Assembly: GCA_041396045.1 (NCBI GenBank)
Contig: JAWKZI010000004.1
Location: forward strand, 124,001-188,000
From: SHZI01 sp041396045
GTDB lineage: Bacteria; Pseudomonadota; Gammaproteobacteria; Steroidobacterales; GCA-2729495
Length of the DNA stretch: 64,000 bases
Reading direction: 5' to 3'
A program made the translations under genes and the position numbers. This document shows positions 47,696 through 56,036 of this stretch, piece by piece; the stretch's first letter is position 1, and every line of letters starts with the position of its first letter. The notes beneath the pieces are model-generated. The model did not search any database and was not told where the DNA came from. It saw nothing but the letters and a program-made list of their open reading frames with translations.

Positions 47696-48906
47696 ATGCT
47701 TTTCGTCGAAATGTTCATCGTCGCGCTGCAATCGGTCAGGGCCAACCTGTTCCGGGCCTTTCTGACCATGCTCGGCATCATTATCGGCGTCGCCTCGGTC
47801 ATCACGATGATCGCGATCGGCTCTGGCGCACGGCAAGCCGTCGACCAGCAGATTGATGCCCTGGGCGCCAGCGTACTCAGTATTCGGGCTGGCAGCTTCA
47901 TGCGCATGGGTGTGGCCAGCTCAGGTGCACCCCTGACGGCCGAGGATGCCCAGGCAGTGGCCGCCGGTGCACCGTCGATCATTGCCGTAGTGCCGGAAAT
48001 CAGTGGCCAGTTGCAGATCAAGCTGGGTAACCGGAACGAGAATCTGCGGGTTATCGGTGCGACTGCCAATTTCCCGGAAGTCCAGGGCTACAAGATTGCC
48101 CAGGGGCATTCGTTCACGCGAGCCGACGACGCAGGACGCAAGACGGTAGTCGTCCTGGGTGCTTCGGTAGCGGCCAAACTGGGCACCACCTCCACTGCAA
48201 TTCTCGGCCAGACGATCTATATCAAGGGCATAGCCTTCACTGTGGTCGGCGTGTTCGAGGAAAAAGGTGCCAGTGGCTTCCGTAATGTGGACGAGCAGTT
48301 GTGGATCCCGTTCTTCACGGCGCGCTACCGGGTTCTGGGCACCGAGCAGCTGGAATCAATCAGCGCACAGATGGCGCCTGGCACCACGGTTGAACGCGCG
48401 ATTGTGGAGATCGAACAGGTAATGCGCCGCGAACATCAGATTCTGCCGGGCAAGGACAATGACTTCAGCATTGCGGACCCGCGCCAGTTCTTCAATGTCC
48501 GTGAGGCAACCGCGAATATCTTCGCCATCCTGCTTGCCGGTATCGCCAGCATCAGCCTGGTGGTTGGTGGCATCGGCATCATGAACATCATGCTGGTGAC
48601 GGTCACGGAACGTACCAAGGAAATCGGCATCCGCAAGGCGCTGGGTGCCAGCCGCCGCAATATCCTGCTGCAGTTCGTGGTTGAGGCCATGGTGCTGTGC
48701 ATGCTGGGTGGCGCGATGGGCATCGCGCTGGGCGCCGGCACATCCTTCCCTGATCTCGAGCTTCGCCGGCTGGAACATGGCGATCTCGCCAACCGCCATC
48801 CTGTTGGCCTTTGGGTTCAGTGCCGGCGTCGGGCTGTTCTTCGGCATCTGGCCGGCGCGCAAGGCGTCGCGCTGGATCCGATTGAGGCGCGCTGCGCTAC
48901 GAGTAG
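47696..48906 (+). CDS. MacB-type ABC transporter permease, frameshifted near the 3' end
   Basis: About 403 residues reconstructed from ATG at 47696 (MLFVEMFIVALQSVRAN). One N-terminal membrane helix (FLTMLGIIIGVASVITMIAIG) is followed by the periplasmic MacB_PCD domain and then the FtsX-type helices (FAILLAGIASISLVVGGIGIMNIMLVTVTERTKEIGIRKALGAS). Three indels near 48745, 48868 and 48889 scramble the last helix: AFGFSAGVGLFFGIWPARKAS, LDPIEA and LRYE* are each in a different frame, together making the normal family C-terminus. The stop TAG is at 48904-48906. The single uncorrected frame would run on to 49051 through repeat copy 3. Operon partner of the two preceding genes. Confidence 0.85.
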
Positions 48907-48958
48907 CGGCTGCTGCCTGGAGATGGCTTTCGCGGCGATTGATTTCTGGATTGCACTC

Positions 48959-49130
48959 CGTGGGCCGCGGCATCGGCGGTGTCTTGTCGGCCTGGCGTGC
49001 GGCACGCCTTTTCGGCCGACAAGACACCGCTGCCGCGCGCGGTGGGGGTGATCGAAGTCCCATCGACACTGACGACAACATGAAGCCCCTCGCGGACCAC
49101 GGAGTGCTGCGCACGGAGTGCAAACGGGTA
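48959..49130. repeat. Dispersed hairpin repeat, copy 3 (different stem sequence)
   Basis: It lies in the 255-base gap between the permease stop and the SpoIIAA-like gene. The 21-base loop at 48993-49013 is identical to the copy 1 loop (4719-4739), but the stem differs: gcggtgtcttgtcggcc (48976-48992) pairs perfectly with ggccgacaagacaccgc (49014-49030) over 17 bp. Downstream blocks (gcggtgggggtga, catcgac, tgacgacaacatgaa) match the other copies more loosely. Conserved pairing with changed sequence shows the structure matters. Confidence 0.75.
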
Positions 49131-49161
49131 AGATCATGCGTATAGACGGGAGGAGATCACC

Positions 49162-49902
49162 ATGTTTAGCTTGATCGACGGGCTTCCAGATCATGTGATC
49201 GGCATCCGGATCACCGGCAAGCTGCGTGCCGGGGATTACGAGCAGCAACTCATTCCGCTCGTGAATGAAAAGCTGGCAAAGCACGACAAGCTTGATCTGC
49301 TCTGCTGTATCGAGGGCGAGTGGCAGGGTATGGAAGCCGGTGCGGCCTGGCAGGACCTTCGCCTGGGTCTGGGGAAACTGGGCCACTGGGCGCGCATGGC
49401 TATTGTCAGTGACATCAACTGGCTGGAAAATTCCATCAAGCTTTTCAGGCTGCTTTGGCCCGGGGAACTTCGGCATTTCGACAGCGATGAATACGAGGCT
49501 GCCAGAGATTGGGTTTGCGAGCAGGACCGCGCCCGTATCGGCATGCAGATGGACGCCGACAACGGCATCCTGATGCTCGAGCCGGCCTCAGACACTGCGC
49601 TTAGTGAAGACGACTTCGAGGCCGTTGGCAGGATGGTGAGCGACTACCTCAACGAACACGATCGTCTGCGAGGCATCGTGATCCGTACCCGGCGCTTTCC
49701 CGGCTGGCAGAGTATTGGCGCGCTGTTCGCGCATCTGAAGTTCGTCAACCGGATACACGACAAGATCGCCAAGGTGGCCCTGGTCACCAACAGCCCGATG
49801 GGTTCCTTTGCCGATCACATACTTGATCCGCTGATGCGGGCCAAAATCCGCAGCTTTGACTACGACCAGAACGACAAGGCCATGGACTGGCTGAAAGACT
49901 GA
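49162..49902 (+). CDS. Protein with two SpoIIAA-like (STAS-fold) domains
   Basis: 246 residues. A clear ribosome site (ggagga near 49149) precedes the ATG. Residues 1-118 and about 125-246 each look like the SpoIIAA-like/DUF3478 family: a central beta-sheet, then a region of ALFAHLKFVNRIHDKIAKVALVTNSPMGSFADHIL type in the second half and WQDLRLGLGKLGHWARMAIVSDINWLENSIKLF in the first. Single-domain members of about 120 residues are usual, so this is a tandem duplication within one protein. The role of the family is unclear; STAS folds often serve protein-protein regulation. No neighbours in the same orientation share a tight operon. Intact frame. Confidence 0.8.
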   Translation: MFSLIDGLPDHVIGIRITGKLRAGDYEQQLIPLVNEKLAKHDKLDLLCCIEGEWQGMEAGAAWQDLRLGLGKLGHWARMAIVSDINWLENSIKLFRLLWPGELRHFDSDEYEAARDWVCEQDRARIGMQMDADNGILMLEPASDTALSEDDFEAVGRMVSDYLNEHDRLRGIVIRTRRFPGWQSIGALFAHLKFVNRIHDKIAKVALVTNSPMGSFADHILDPLMRAKIRSFDYDQNDKAMDWLKD

Positions 49903-49924
49903 GAGACCCCGGCAGCTTTTACGA

Positions 49925-50668
49925 TCACCTGGCCGGCCTGGACTTCATCCACGGCGCCAGGGCGGCCTCCGCAAGTGCCGGCCAGTTGCGGTTGGCGGCC
50001 GGATTGGCGGGGCTCGGGTGCGGCAGAAAGCCAATTGGCAGTTGCTTCCCAGCGACGGCCCAGGCACGGGCTTCGGCATAGCGACCAATACCGACGACCG
50101 CCGACGGCTCAATGGCGCGCAGCAGGGCTGTCAGCGCCTTGTCGCAGGCGGTCAGCAGTGGTGCGGCTTCGGCAACCCGCAGTTTGCCGGGTATCAGGTT
50201 GCGGCCGTCGGCCAGAAACAGCAGCGGACAGTAGTTCCAGACAAAAAAGCGTTCGAAGAAGTTTTCCGGACTGCCGAAACGCTGTTGTGTCCAGCCCCAG
50301 AAGCGGCTGCCGCTGCCTTCGCTGCGTGGGCAGTCAAAGCCGCGAATGGGATATTTGGGATGTTGATCCGGCAGCAATGGCAGGCGCAACGGCGCTTCAA
50401 TACGCAGCCAGTCACGAACCATACGCACTTCACCGAACGGTACGCCGGTCTGCGCCATGCCCCACGGTCCCGGGTTCATGCCGAGTAACAGCACCCGCCC
50501 CCGCCCAACACCGTAACGCTGCAAGTATTGCCCGAATGCGGGCCACGCGTAACGCAGCGGATTGTAGACGTGACTTGGTGTGTTGAACTCAAGCCGATCC
50601 ACGTCACGACCCAGAGATTGCGCTACCCGCATGCTTGCGTTCAGGGATTTTCTGCTGGCAGCCGTCAT
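49925..50668 (-). CDS. SMUG1-like uracil-DNA glycosylase family protein
   Basis: 247 residues. SMUG1-type features are visible: LLLGMNPGPWGMAQTGVPFGEV (the water-activating motif GMNPGPxGM), FFVWNYCPLLFLADGRNLIP, and the C-terminal FLPHPSPANPAANRNW loop (HPSPxNPxxN) that wedges the DNA helix. Such enzymes excise uracil and oxidised pyrimidines from DNA in base-excision repair. The gene converges with the SpoIIAA-like gene (22 bases apart). Size slightly below typical animal SMUG1 and in line with bacterial members. Confidence 0.85.
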   Translation of the reverse strand: MTAASRKSLNASMRVAQSLGRDVDRLEFNTPSHVYNPLRYAWPAFGQYLQRYGVGRGRVLLLGMNPGPWGMAQTGVPFGEVRMVRDWLRIEAPLRLPLLPDQHPKYPIRGFDCPRSEGSGSRFWGWTQQRFGSPENFFERFFVWNYCPLLFLADGRNLIPGKLRVAEAAPLLTACDKALTALLRAIEPSAVVGIGRYAEARAWAVAGKQLPIGFLPHPSPANPAANRNWPALAEAALAPWMKSRPAR

Positions 50669-50878
50669 CCGCTCATTCTATCGGTGAAAGCCGCCTATGC
50701 AGTACGTGACTGTTCAGACCAAATGCAGGTAGCGACTATGATCTGCTCGCTGCACAACATATAGTGGGGCATTCAAGCTGATGCAGTGACAGCGCTCGTG
50801 GGCAGGGTCTACCCGAACACGAGGCAGACCACCTGCAGCCAGACAATAGCCAATCACTCCAGACAGAACCAGGAAGCC

Positions 50879-51460
50879 ATGACAAACAACCATGCAGAAC
50901 CGCTGATCAAGGGAACTTTTTTCGCGGCCATCTTCCTGACGCTGGCGGCATGCCAGACACCAGCGCCGAAGCCGATGGCCCCGATAAAGAGCGTCGAAAC
51001 GGTGTCTGCAACGGTGGAAAGCATCAATGTCAAAGAGCGCCTGCTGTCGCTCAAGACCGAAAGTGGCGACGTAGTCACCGTCCAGGTCGATCCGCTGGTC
51101 AGGAACTTCGCCCAGATGAAGGTTGGCGATCAGGTCGTGGCCCAGTATCGCGAAGCGATTGGCGCACAGATCAAAACCACTGGATCGGACGGCCCCGCGA
51201 CCGTTCAGCTCAATGCCGACATTGCCAGGCCGGGTGAGCGCCCGGGCGCCAGCGCGTCATCAACAACGACGATTCCGGTCACCATTGCATCGGTAGATGC
51301 GCGCCGGAACATGGTGAGCTTCTACCGTGACGACGGCCTCATGCGCGTAATCACCGTGCAGACACCGGAGGCGAAGGCCTTCATCAAGCAGCTCAAGCCC
51401 GGCAACAAGGTGGAAATAACCTACACCGAGGCCCTGGCCGTGCGTCGTACCGCGCAATAG
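50879..51460 (+). CDS. Predicted lipoprotein of unknown function
   Basis: 193 residues from ATG at 50879, chosen because an N-terminal lipobox follows directly: FFAAIFLTLAACQTPAP (acylated Cys at about residue 25). The frame is open back to 50786, but that part is polar and unlikely to be coding. The mature part has two similar beta-type repeats: ATVESINVKERLLSLKTESGDVVTVQVDP and VTIASVDARRNMVSFYRDDGLMRVITVQTP, each followed by a K-x-G-D/N-x-V pattern (MKVGDQVVAQYREA, LKPGNKVEITYTEA). This duplicated pattern suggests two small barrel domains in the periplasm. Function unknown. It converges with the AraC-type gene. Confidence 0.7.
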   Translation: MTNNHAEPLIKGTFFAAIFLTLAACQTPAPKPMAPIKSVETVSATVESINVKERLLSLKTESGDVVTVQVDPLVRNFAQMKVGDQVVAQYREAIGAQIKTTGSDGPATVQLNADIARPGERPGASASSTTTIPVTIASVDARRNMVSFYRDDGLMRVITVQTPEAKAFIKQLKPGNKVEITYTEALAVRRTAQ

Positions 51461-51482
51461 TTCATGGCCGCCATGGTTCGCA

Positions 51483-52571
51483 TCACGCAAATAACGAATG
51501 CAGATGCCGTCTTGCCGACTCGCGCCATCTCGTGGGCGTGGTCCCCGACCACCGGCGGAAGGCGTGCGTGAACGCGCTGGGGTCGGCGTAGTGGAGGCTT
51601 TGTGAGATCGCGATGACCGACATCGCGGTGTCGGCAAGGAGTTGGCGCGCCACTTCATAGCGGATCTCGTCACTCAGCGTTTTGAATGCAAGTCCAAAGG
51701 GCTGCAGTTGGCGGTCCAGGGTGCGCCGGTGCATGTTCAGCTCGGCGGCAACGGATTTCATGGTACAGGTACCAGCCAACAACTGCCGGCGCACCACACG
51801 CCGCACCTGTGCGACCAGATCGCCCGTTTCACTGGCCTCCAGTGCGCGGGCCTTTGCTTCAAGGTTGTGCAATCTGTCAGCGTCCGCAGTGACCAGTGGC
51901 GCATCGAGCCAGGCACGCTCGAACACTACTGCGGATTGCTCCACATCGAAGCGCAAGGGTGCCTTGAGGATCTGGGCATAGGGTTGGATGTCGGCCGGAC
52001 GGCTGCGCGAAAGCAGGATTTCGTGCGGCCGCCACTTGTGGCCGCACAATGCGCGCAGCACGCTGCAGGATACAGCCAGAACGTTGTCGCCAAGCACTTC
52101 GGTACGTTCAACGCCCGGTTCGTAAACCATATAGCTGAAGCTGGCGAACTGGCTGGTTTCAGACAGCGTCAGCAACCCGCCCCCGTCTGCGAGGGTCATG
52201 AATCGGCACATCAGTTGGAGTGCAGCACGCACATCTGCGGCGGACTTCATCAATTCGCCGACGATGCCGTATGCCTCCAGTGGGGTCGCATCGCCCATCA
52301 GCAGGCCAAAGTGCGGGCATCCGGTGCGGTCTGCGCAAAGGCCAAGCAGGCGGGTGCCTTCCCTGAAGGGAATCAGGTTGTCGGGATGCTCGAACAGGCC
52401 AATCGGCAATCCGGATTCAGTCAGCAAGCTGTCCAGGCTCACCTCGAATTGCTTCAGCAGCGGCGCCAGCGCCATTGTCGATGCGACGCGGTCATAGCCG
52501 CCCGGCACTACGCCGGTCGCGCGTGTGATCGGCGGCGGTGGGCTGATCCCAATCATTGACATCCAAAACAC
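51483..52571 (-). CDS. AraC-family transcriptional regulator
   Basis: 362 residues (an internal ATG at 52559 is an alternative start). The first about 200 residues match the 'arabinose-binding-like' N-terminal domain seen in OruR/ArgR-type AraC regulators (GLPIGLFEHPDNLIPF, GLLMGDATPLEAYGIVGELMKSA). The C-terminal 100 residues are the double helix-turn-helix: TMKSVAAELNMHRRTLDRQLQPFGLAF and VIAISQSLHYADPSAFTHAFRRWSGTTPTRWR. It is divergent from the DUF1254 gene with a 178-base gap that contains a 12-bp inverted repeat, so it is the likely local regulator of the exported-protein operon downstream. Confidence 0.9.
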   Translation of the reverse strand: MFWMSMIGISPPPPITRATGVVPGGYDRVASTMALAPLLKQFEVSLDSLLTESGLPIGLFEHPDNLIPFREGTRLLGLCADRTGCPHFGLLMGDATPLEAYGIVGELMKSAADVRAALQLMCRFMTLADGGGLLTLSETSQFASFSYMVYEPGVERTEVLGDNVLAVSCSVLRALCGHKWRPHEILLSRSRPADIQPYAQILKAPLRFDVEQSAVVFERAWLDAPLVTADADRLHNLEAKARALEASETGDLVAQVRRVVRRQLLAGTCTMKSVAAELNMHRRTLDRQLQPFGLAFKTLSDEIRYEVARQLLADTAMSVIAISQSLHYADPSAFTHAFRRWSGTTPTRWRESARRHLHSLFA

Positions 52572-52582
52572 CTGAATCGAAA

Positions 52583-52610
52583 GCCCGGAATGCCACCTGG
52601 CATTCCGGGC
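52583..52610. promoter_or_regulatory. Perfect inverted repeat between divergent regulator and DUF1254 genes
   Basis: gcccggaatgcc and ggcattccgggc form a 12-bp perfect stem around acct, 12 bases upstream of the AraC-type gene start. There is no T-run and no gene end here, so it is not an ordinary terminator. It could be an operator or a hairpin in the regulator's leader RNA. Inference only. Confidence 0.5.
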
Positions 52611-52749
52611 CCACGCAATGTGTCACAAATAAACAAGTGAACGCAATTGCCTGCGGGGTATAACTCGCCGTTGCCGCAGGCGGCGTGGCTGGCCGACGAC
52701 TCGCGGAATGCAACACGCGGCGGATCATTGATTACAAGGGGAAGAGACC

Positions 52750-54264
52750 ATGAGAACCACAACAGTTCTGGCCACTGCGCTTGCCTGTGTACTGGCGGCA
52801 GGTATCGCAGCGGCGCAGGACGCGCCGAAGATGAAGATGACCACGCCGATCCCGGCGGAGATCACCACCCCCGATACCGTGGAAACACGCATCGGCACCT
52901 TGAGGTTCAACGACGGCTTCCCGACCGACGAAACGGTGCAGAAGGTCTACGACAACCTCGCCTTCCAGCGAGGCGTTGATGCATTCCTCACCGCATTGCC
53001 TGGCGGCTCGGCTGAAGCTTTCCGCCAGGGTCTCGCCAGCATCGGCGTGAACAACAACCAGTCGGTGGCGATCTTTGAGGACCTGATGAACTCCAGGTCG
53101 CTCTTCCTCACCGGCAATACCGAAAGCATCTACAGCCTGGCGTGGGTGGACCTGAAGGATGGCCCGCTCGTGTTCGAAGTGCCGGCGGATGTCCTCGGGT
53201 TCATCGACGACCATTGGTTCCAGTACGTAACGGACTTTGGCCGGGTCGGCCCCGACAAGGGCCAGGGTGGCAAATACCTGCTGCTGCCACCCGGCTACAA
53301 GGGTGACGTGCCGAAGGGCTATTTCGTGGTTCGTTCCAGGACTTACGGCAACTTGCTCTTCTGGCGCGGCTTCTCCAAGGATGGCAGCACGAAGCCAGCC
53401 GTGGAGTCGATCAAGAAGTACGCCAAGGTCTATCGCCTGAAGGACGCCGGCAATCCGCCGCCGATGAAGTTCGTCAATGCGTCCAACAAGGTCTTCAACA
53501 CCATCGGCGCCAACACCTACAAGTTCTACGAGGACATCGACAAGGTTGTACAGCACGAGCCCAATGAGGCCTTCAGCCCGGAAGTCCTGGGCCAGTTGGC
53601 CGCTCTCGGCATCGAGAAGGGCAAGACCTTCAATCCAGACGCGCGGATGAAGAAGATCCTTACCGAAGCGGCGGCCGTCGGCAATGCCACCGCACGCACC
53701 CTGGTCTTCAAGTACCCCGACCCGAGTGTCTTTTTCTATCCGGACAGTGCGTGGTTCACCGGTTTCTTCGGCGGCAACTATCAGTTCCAGTCCCAGCCGG
53801 GCGTGAGCAACACCGACGCCATGGTCCATTTCATCTACTACGCCACCGGCATCACGCCGGCGATGGCGTTGAAACTGGTCGGCCAGGGCTCGCAGTACGC
53901 GGCCGCGGTGACCGATTCCAACGGCAAGCGGCTGGAAGGCGGAACGACCTACAAGCTGCACCTGCCGCCGAATATCCCGGCGAAGGACTTCTGGTCATTC
54001 ACGGTCTACGACAACCAGACCCGCTCCATGCTGCAAACCGATCAGCCTTATCCGAGTATCGGCAACGAGAAAAAGGGCGTGGTGTCTAACGCCGACGGCT
54101 CGGTCGATGTCTGGTTCGGGCCGAGCGCGCCCAAGGGCCACGAGTCCAACTGGGTACAAACCGTGCCCGGCAAGGGCTGGAACGTGGTGATGCGGCTGTA
54201 CGGACCGGAAGAGGCCTGGTTCAACAAGACCTGGCGGCCGGGCGAGATGGTGCCGGTCGTGTAA
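52750..54264 (+). CDS. DUF1254/DUF1214 exported protein
   Basis: 504 residues with a clean signal peptide (TTTVLATALACVLAAGIAAAQ). The DUF1254 part includes AYDNLAFQRGVDAFL-like KVYDNLAFQRGVDAFL, TGNTESIYSLAWVDLKDGPLVFEVP and YLLLPPGYKGDVPKGYFVVRSRTYGNLLFWRGF. The C-terminal DUF1214 part has KDFWSFTVYDNQTRSMLQTDQPYPSI and SNWVQTVPGKGWNVVMRLYGPEEAWFNKTWRPGE. This pair of domains is common in secreted bacterial proteins, with no established reaction. The next gene encodes a lipid-anchored relative, and the two probably work in the periplasm under the adjacent AraC regulator. A purine-rich ribosome site (ggggaagaga) lies 10 bases before the ATG. Confidence 0.9.
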   Translation: MRTTTVLATALACVLAAGIAAAQDAPKMKMTTPIPAEITTPDTVETRIGTLRFNDGFPTDETVQKVYDNLAFQRGVDAFLTALPGGSAEAFRQGLASIGVNNNQSVAIFEDLMNSRSLFLTGNTESIYSLAWVDLKDGPLVFEVPADVLGFIDDHWFQYVTDFGRVGPDKGQGGKYLLLPPGYKGDVPKGYFVVRSRTYGNLLFWRGFSKDGSTKPAVESIKKYAKVYRLKDAGNPPPMKFVNASNKVFNTIGANTYKFYEDIDKVVQHEPNEAFSPEVLGQLAALGIEKGKTFNPDARMKKILTEAAAVGNATARTLVFKYPDPSVFFYPDSAWFTGFFGGNYQFQSQPGVSNTDAMVHFIYYATGITPAMALKLVGQGSQYAAAVTDSNGKRLEGGTTYKLHLPPNIPAKDFWSFTVYDNQTRSMLQTDQPYPSIGNEKKGVVSNADGSVDVWFGPSAPKGHESNWVQTVPGKGWNVVMRLYGPEEAWFNKTWRPGEMVPVV

Positions 54265-54282
54265 CCGGACTAACCTTCGGGC

Positions 54283-54312
54283 CGGGCCCGTATTTGGATC
54301 GATGCGGGCCCG
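54283..54312. terminator. Hairpin between the two DUF1254 genes
   Basis: cgggcccg at 54283-54290 pairs with the same palindromic sequence at 54305-54312, loop 14 bases, no T-run. It lies 19 bases after the first DUF1254 stop and 34 before the next start. It may attenuate transcription or protect the upstream mRNA end. Confidence 0.4.
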
Positions 54313-54345
54313 CGCCAAGCAGAACATGAACCCAGAGGAGTCATC

Positions 54346-55854
54346 ATGAGCAAGTTTCCCCACCCCACCCTCAAGTCAGCGACAGCCAGCCTTCTGGCAG
54401 TCCTTGCCTTGTCCGCCTGCAACAATCCGGCCGACACGTCCACCATGGCCACGGCCGACACCAAGGCAACCCACGCCACGACAACGTCCGCCACCGAGGC
54501 GGACGGCCTGACCACCGCGCAGTTCAAGGCGATCGGCGAGGAAGGCTACATCTACGGCCTGCCTTTGGTCATGAACTACGCGATCATGAACGAATATGCC
54601 GTCGACAAGAATACGAGCCAGTACAAGGCACCGTTCAACCAGATCAAGAACGAGCCGCGCCTCTTCACCTACAAAGACACCGCGGTTCTCAGCCCGAACA
54701 GCGATACGCCGTACTCGCTGGCCTGGCTCGACCTGCGTGCCGAACCTGTCGTGATCTCGGTCCCCGAGGTCGACAAGGGCCGTTACTACTCCGCACAACT
54801 GATCGACGGTAACGTCTACAACGTTGGCTACATCGGCAGCCGTGCAACCGGCAACAAAGCAGGCTCCTATGCGGTTGTCGGCCCCGATTGGCACGGCGAA
54901 ACGCCCGCGGGCGTCGGCAAGGTTTTCCATTCGACGACGCCGTTCATGCTCGTCGTTTTCCGCACCCAGCTGTTCAATGCCAAGGACATGCCCAACGTGG
55001 AAAAGATCCAGGCCGGATACAAGATCCAGACCCTGTCGGCATTCCAGGGCAAGCCCGCGCCAGCCGCGGCGCCGGAAATCGACTTCCTGCCCGCGACGTC
55101 GGCCGGAGTCAAAGACCACTTCTGGAGCTACCTCAGCGCCGCGCTCAATTACATACCGGAGTCCGCCAAAGACAAGGATATCCGCGCCAAACTGGCCAAG
55201 ATCGGCGTGGGTCCCGGGAAGACCTTCGACATGAACAGCTTTTCGCCAGAGCAACAGCAGGCGATAGCCGAGGGGATGAAGGCCGGCGACGCCAAGGTCA
55301 ACGCGTTCGTAGCCGGGGGTGCCACCGACGTCAATGGCTGGCAGGTCGGATCGATGTGGGGCGACGGCGATTTCTACGACGGCGACTGGCTCAAGCGCGC
55401 CGGCGGCGCCAAGGCCGGGATCTACGGCAACGACGCCGCCGAGGCAATGTACCTGCTGGGCCGGACCGATGCCAAAGGTCAGTCCCTGGATGGCAGCAAG
55501 CACAACTACACCCTCACCTTCCTGGCCGGTTCGTTGCCACCAGTCAATGCGTTCTGGTCGGTAACCATGTACTACGGTGACAGTCAGTTGCTGGTCGAAA
55601 ACCCGATCAACCGTTATCTGGTCAATTCGCCGATGTTGCCAGACATGAAAAAGAACTCCGACGGTTCGCTGACTATCTACATTCAGCATGAATCGCCCGG
55701 CAAGGACAAGGAGTCGAACTGGCTGCCAGCGCCTGACGGCCCGATCTACATGGCACTGCGCATGTACTGGCCCAAGCCGGCATCTGACGCCTCATCTGTA
55801 CTGCCGCCTGGCAAGGGTACCTGGGGGCCCCCAGGTGTCGTGGCAGCAAAATGA
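54346..55854 (+). CDS. DUF1254/DUF1214 lipoprotein
   Basis: 502 residues. A lipobox (LLAVLALSACNNP) places it in the outer or inner membrane facing the periplasm; then a Thr/Ala-rich linker (about 28-50) and the DUF1254 domain: EEGYIYGLPLVMNYAIMNEYAV, LFTYKDTAVLSPNSDTPYSLAWLDLRAEPVVISVPEV, RYYSAQLIDGNVYNVGYIGSRATG. DUF1214 follows with VNAFWSVTMYYGDSQLLVENPINRYLV and KESNWLPAPDGPIYMALRMYWPKP. It is about as long as, but divergent from, its neighbour. The frame after the TGA at 55852 stays open for 25 more sense codons to a TAA ending at 55932 (see findings). A ribosome site (gaggag) lies just upstream of the ATG. Confidence 0.9.
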   Translation: MSKFPHPTLKSATASLLAVLALSACNNPADTSTMATADTKATHATTTSATEADGLTTAQFKAIGEEGYIYGLPLVMNYAIMNEYAVDKNTSQYKAPFNQIKNEPRLFTYKDTAVLSPNSDTPYSLAWLDLRAEPVVISVPEVDKGRYYSAQLIDGNVYNVGYIGSRATGNKAGSYAVVGPDWHGETPAGVGKVFHSTTPFMLVVFRTQLFNAKDMPNVEKIQAGYKIQTLSAFQGKPAPAAAPEIDFLPATSAGVKDHFWSYLSAALNYIPESAKDKDIRAKLAKIGVGPGKTFDMNSFSPEQQQAIAEGMKAGDAKVNAFVAGGATDVNGWQVGSMWGDGDFYDGDWLKRAGGAKAGIYGNDAAEAMYLLGRTDAKGQSLDGSKHNYTLTFLAGSLPPVNAFWSVTMYYGDSQLLVENPINRYLVNSPMLPDMKKNSDGSLTIYIQHESPGKDKESNWLPAPDGPIYMALRMYWPKPASDASSVLPPGKGTWGPPGVVAAK

Positions 55855-55953
55855 ACGGGAACTACCGCCATCAGCAACGACAAGCTCGCTGTCAACAAAG
55901 ATGGCTCGGTCGAGATCGTACCGGTCAAGTAACTGTCCCGACTTGTTGAACAA

Positions 55954-55985
55954 GCGGGCCGCCTTCCTTCCGGCGGGCGGCCCGC
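55954..55985. terminator. Likely transcription terminator hairpin
   Basis: gcgggccgcc (55954-55963) pairs with ggcggcccgc (55976-55985), a 10-bp GC-only stem with a 12-base loop, after the DUF1254 lipoprotein gene and its in-frame extension. No T-run follows, so termination may be partial or factor-dependent. Confidence 0.5.
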
Positions 55986-56036
55986 AATCTGCCTGCATCA
56001 AGTCATCACGAAGCCGGCTTCTGACGGAGACCACTC

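Noticed and set aside
54376..55689. Open frame of 437 codons on the minus strand under the DUF1254 lipoprotein gene; similar ones at 52732-53961 and 57757-58911
   Set aside because: Antisense shadows of well-supported genes, without start signals or protein character.
55852..55854. Selenocysteine codon at the DUF1254 lipoprotein stop
   Set aside because: No reason in the family for a redox residue there, and no characteristic bacterial SECIS hairpin directly 3' of the TGA was evident; a plain stop or mutated stop is simpler.
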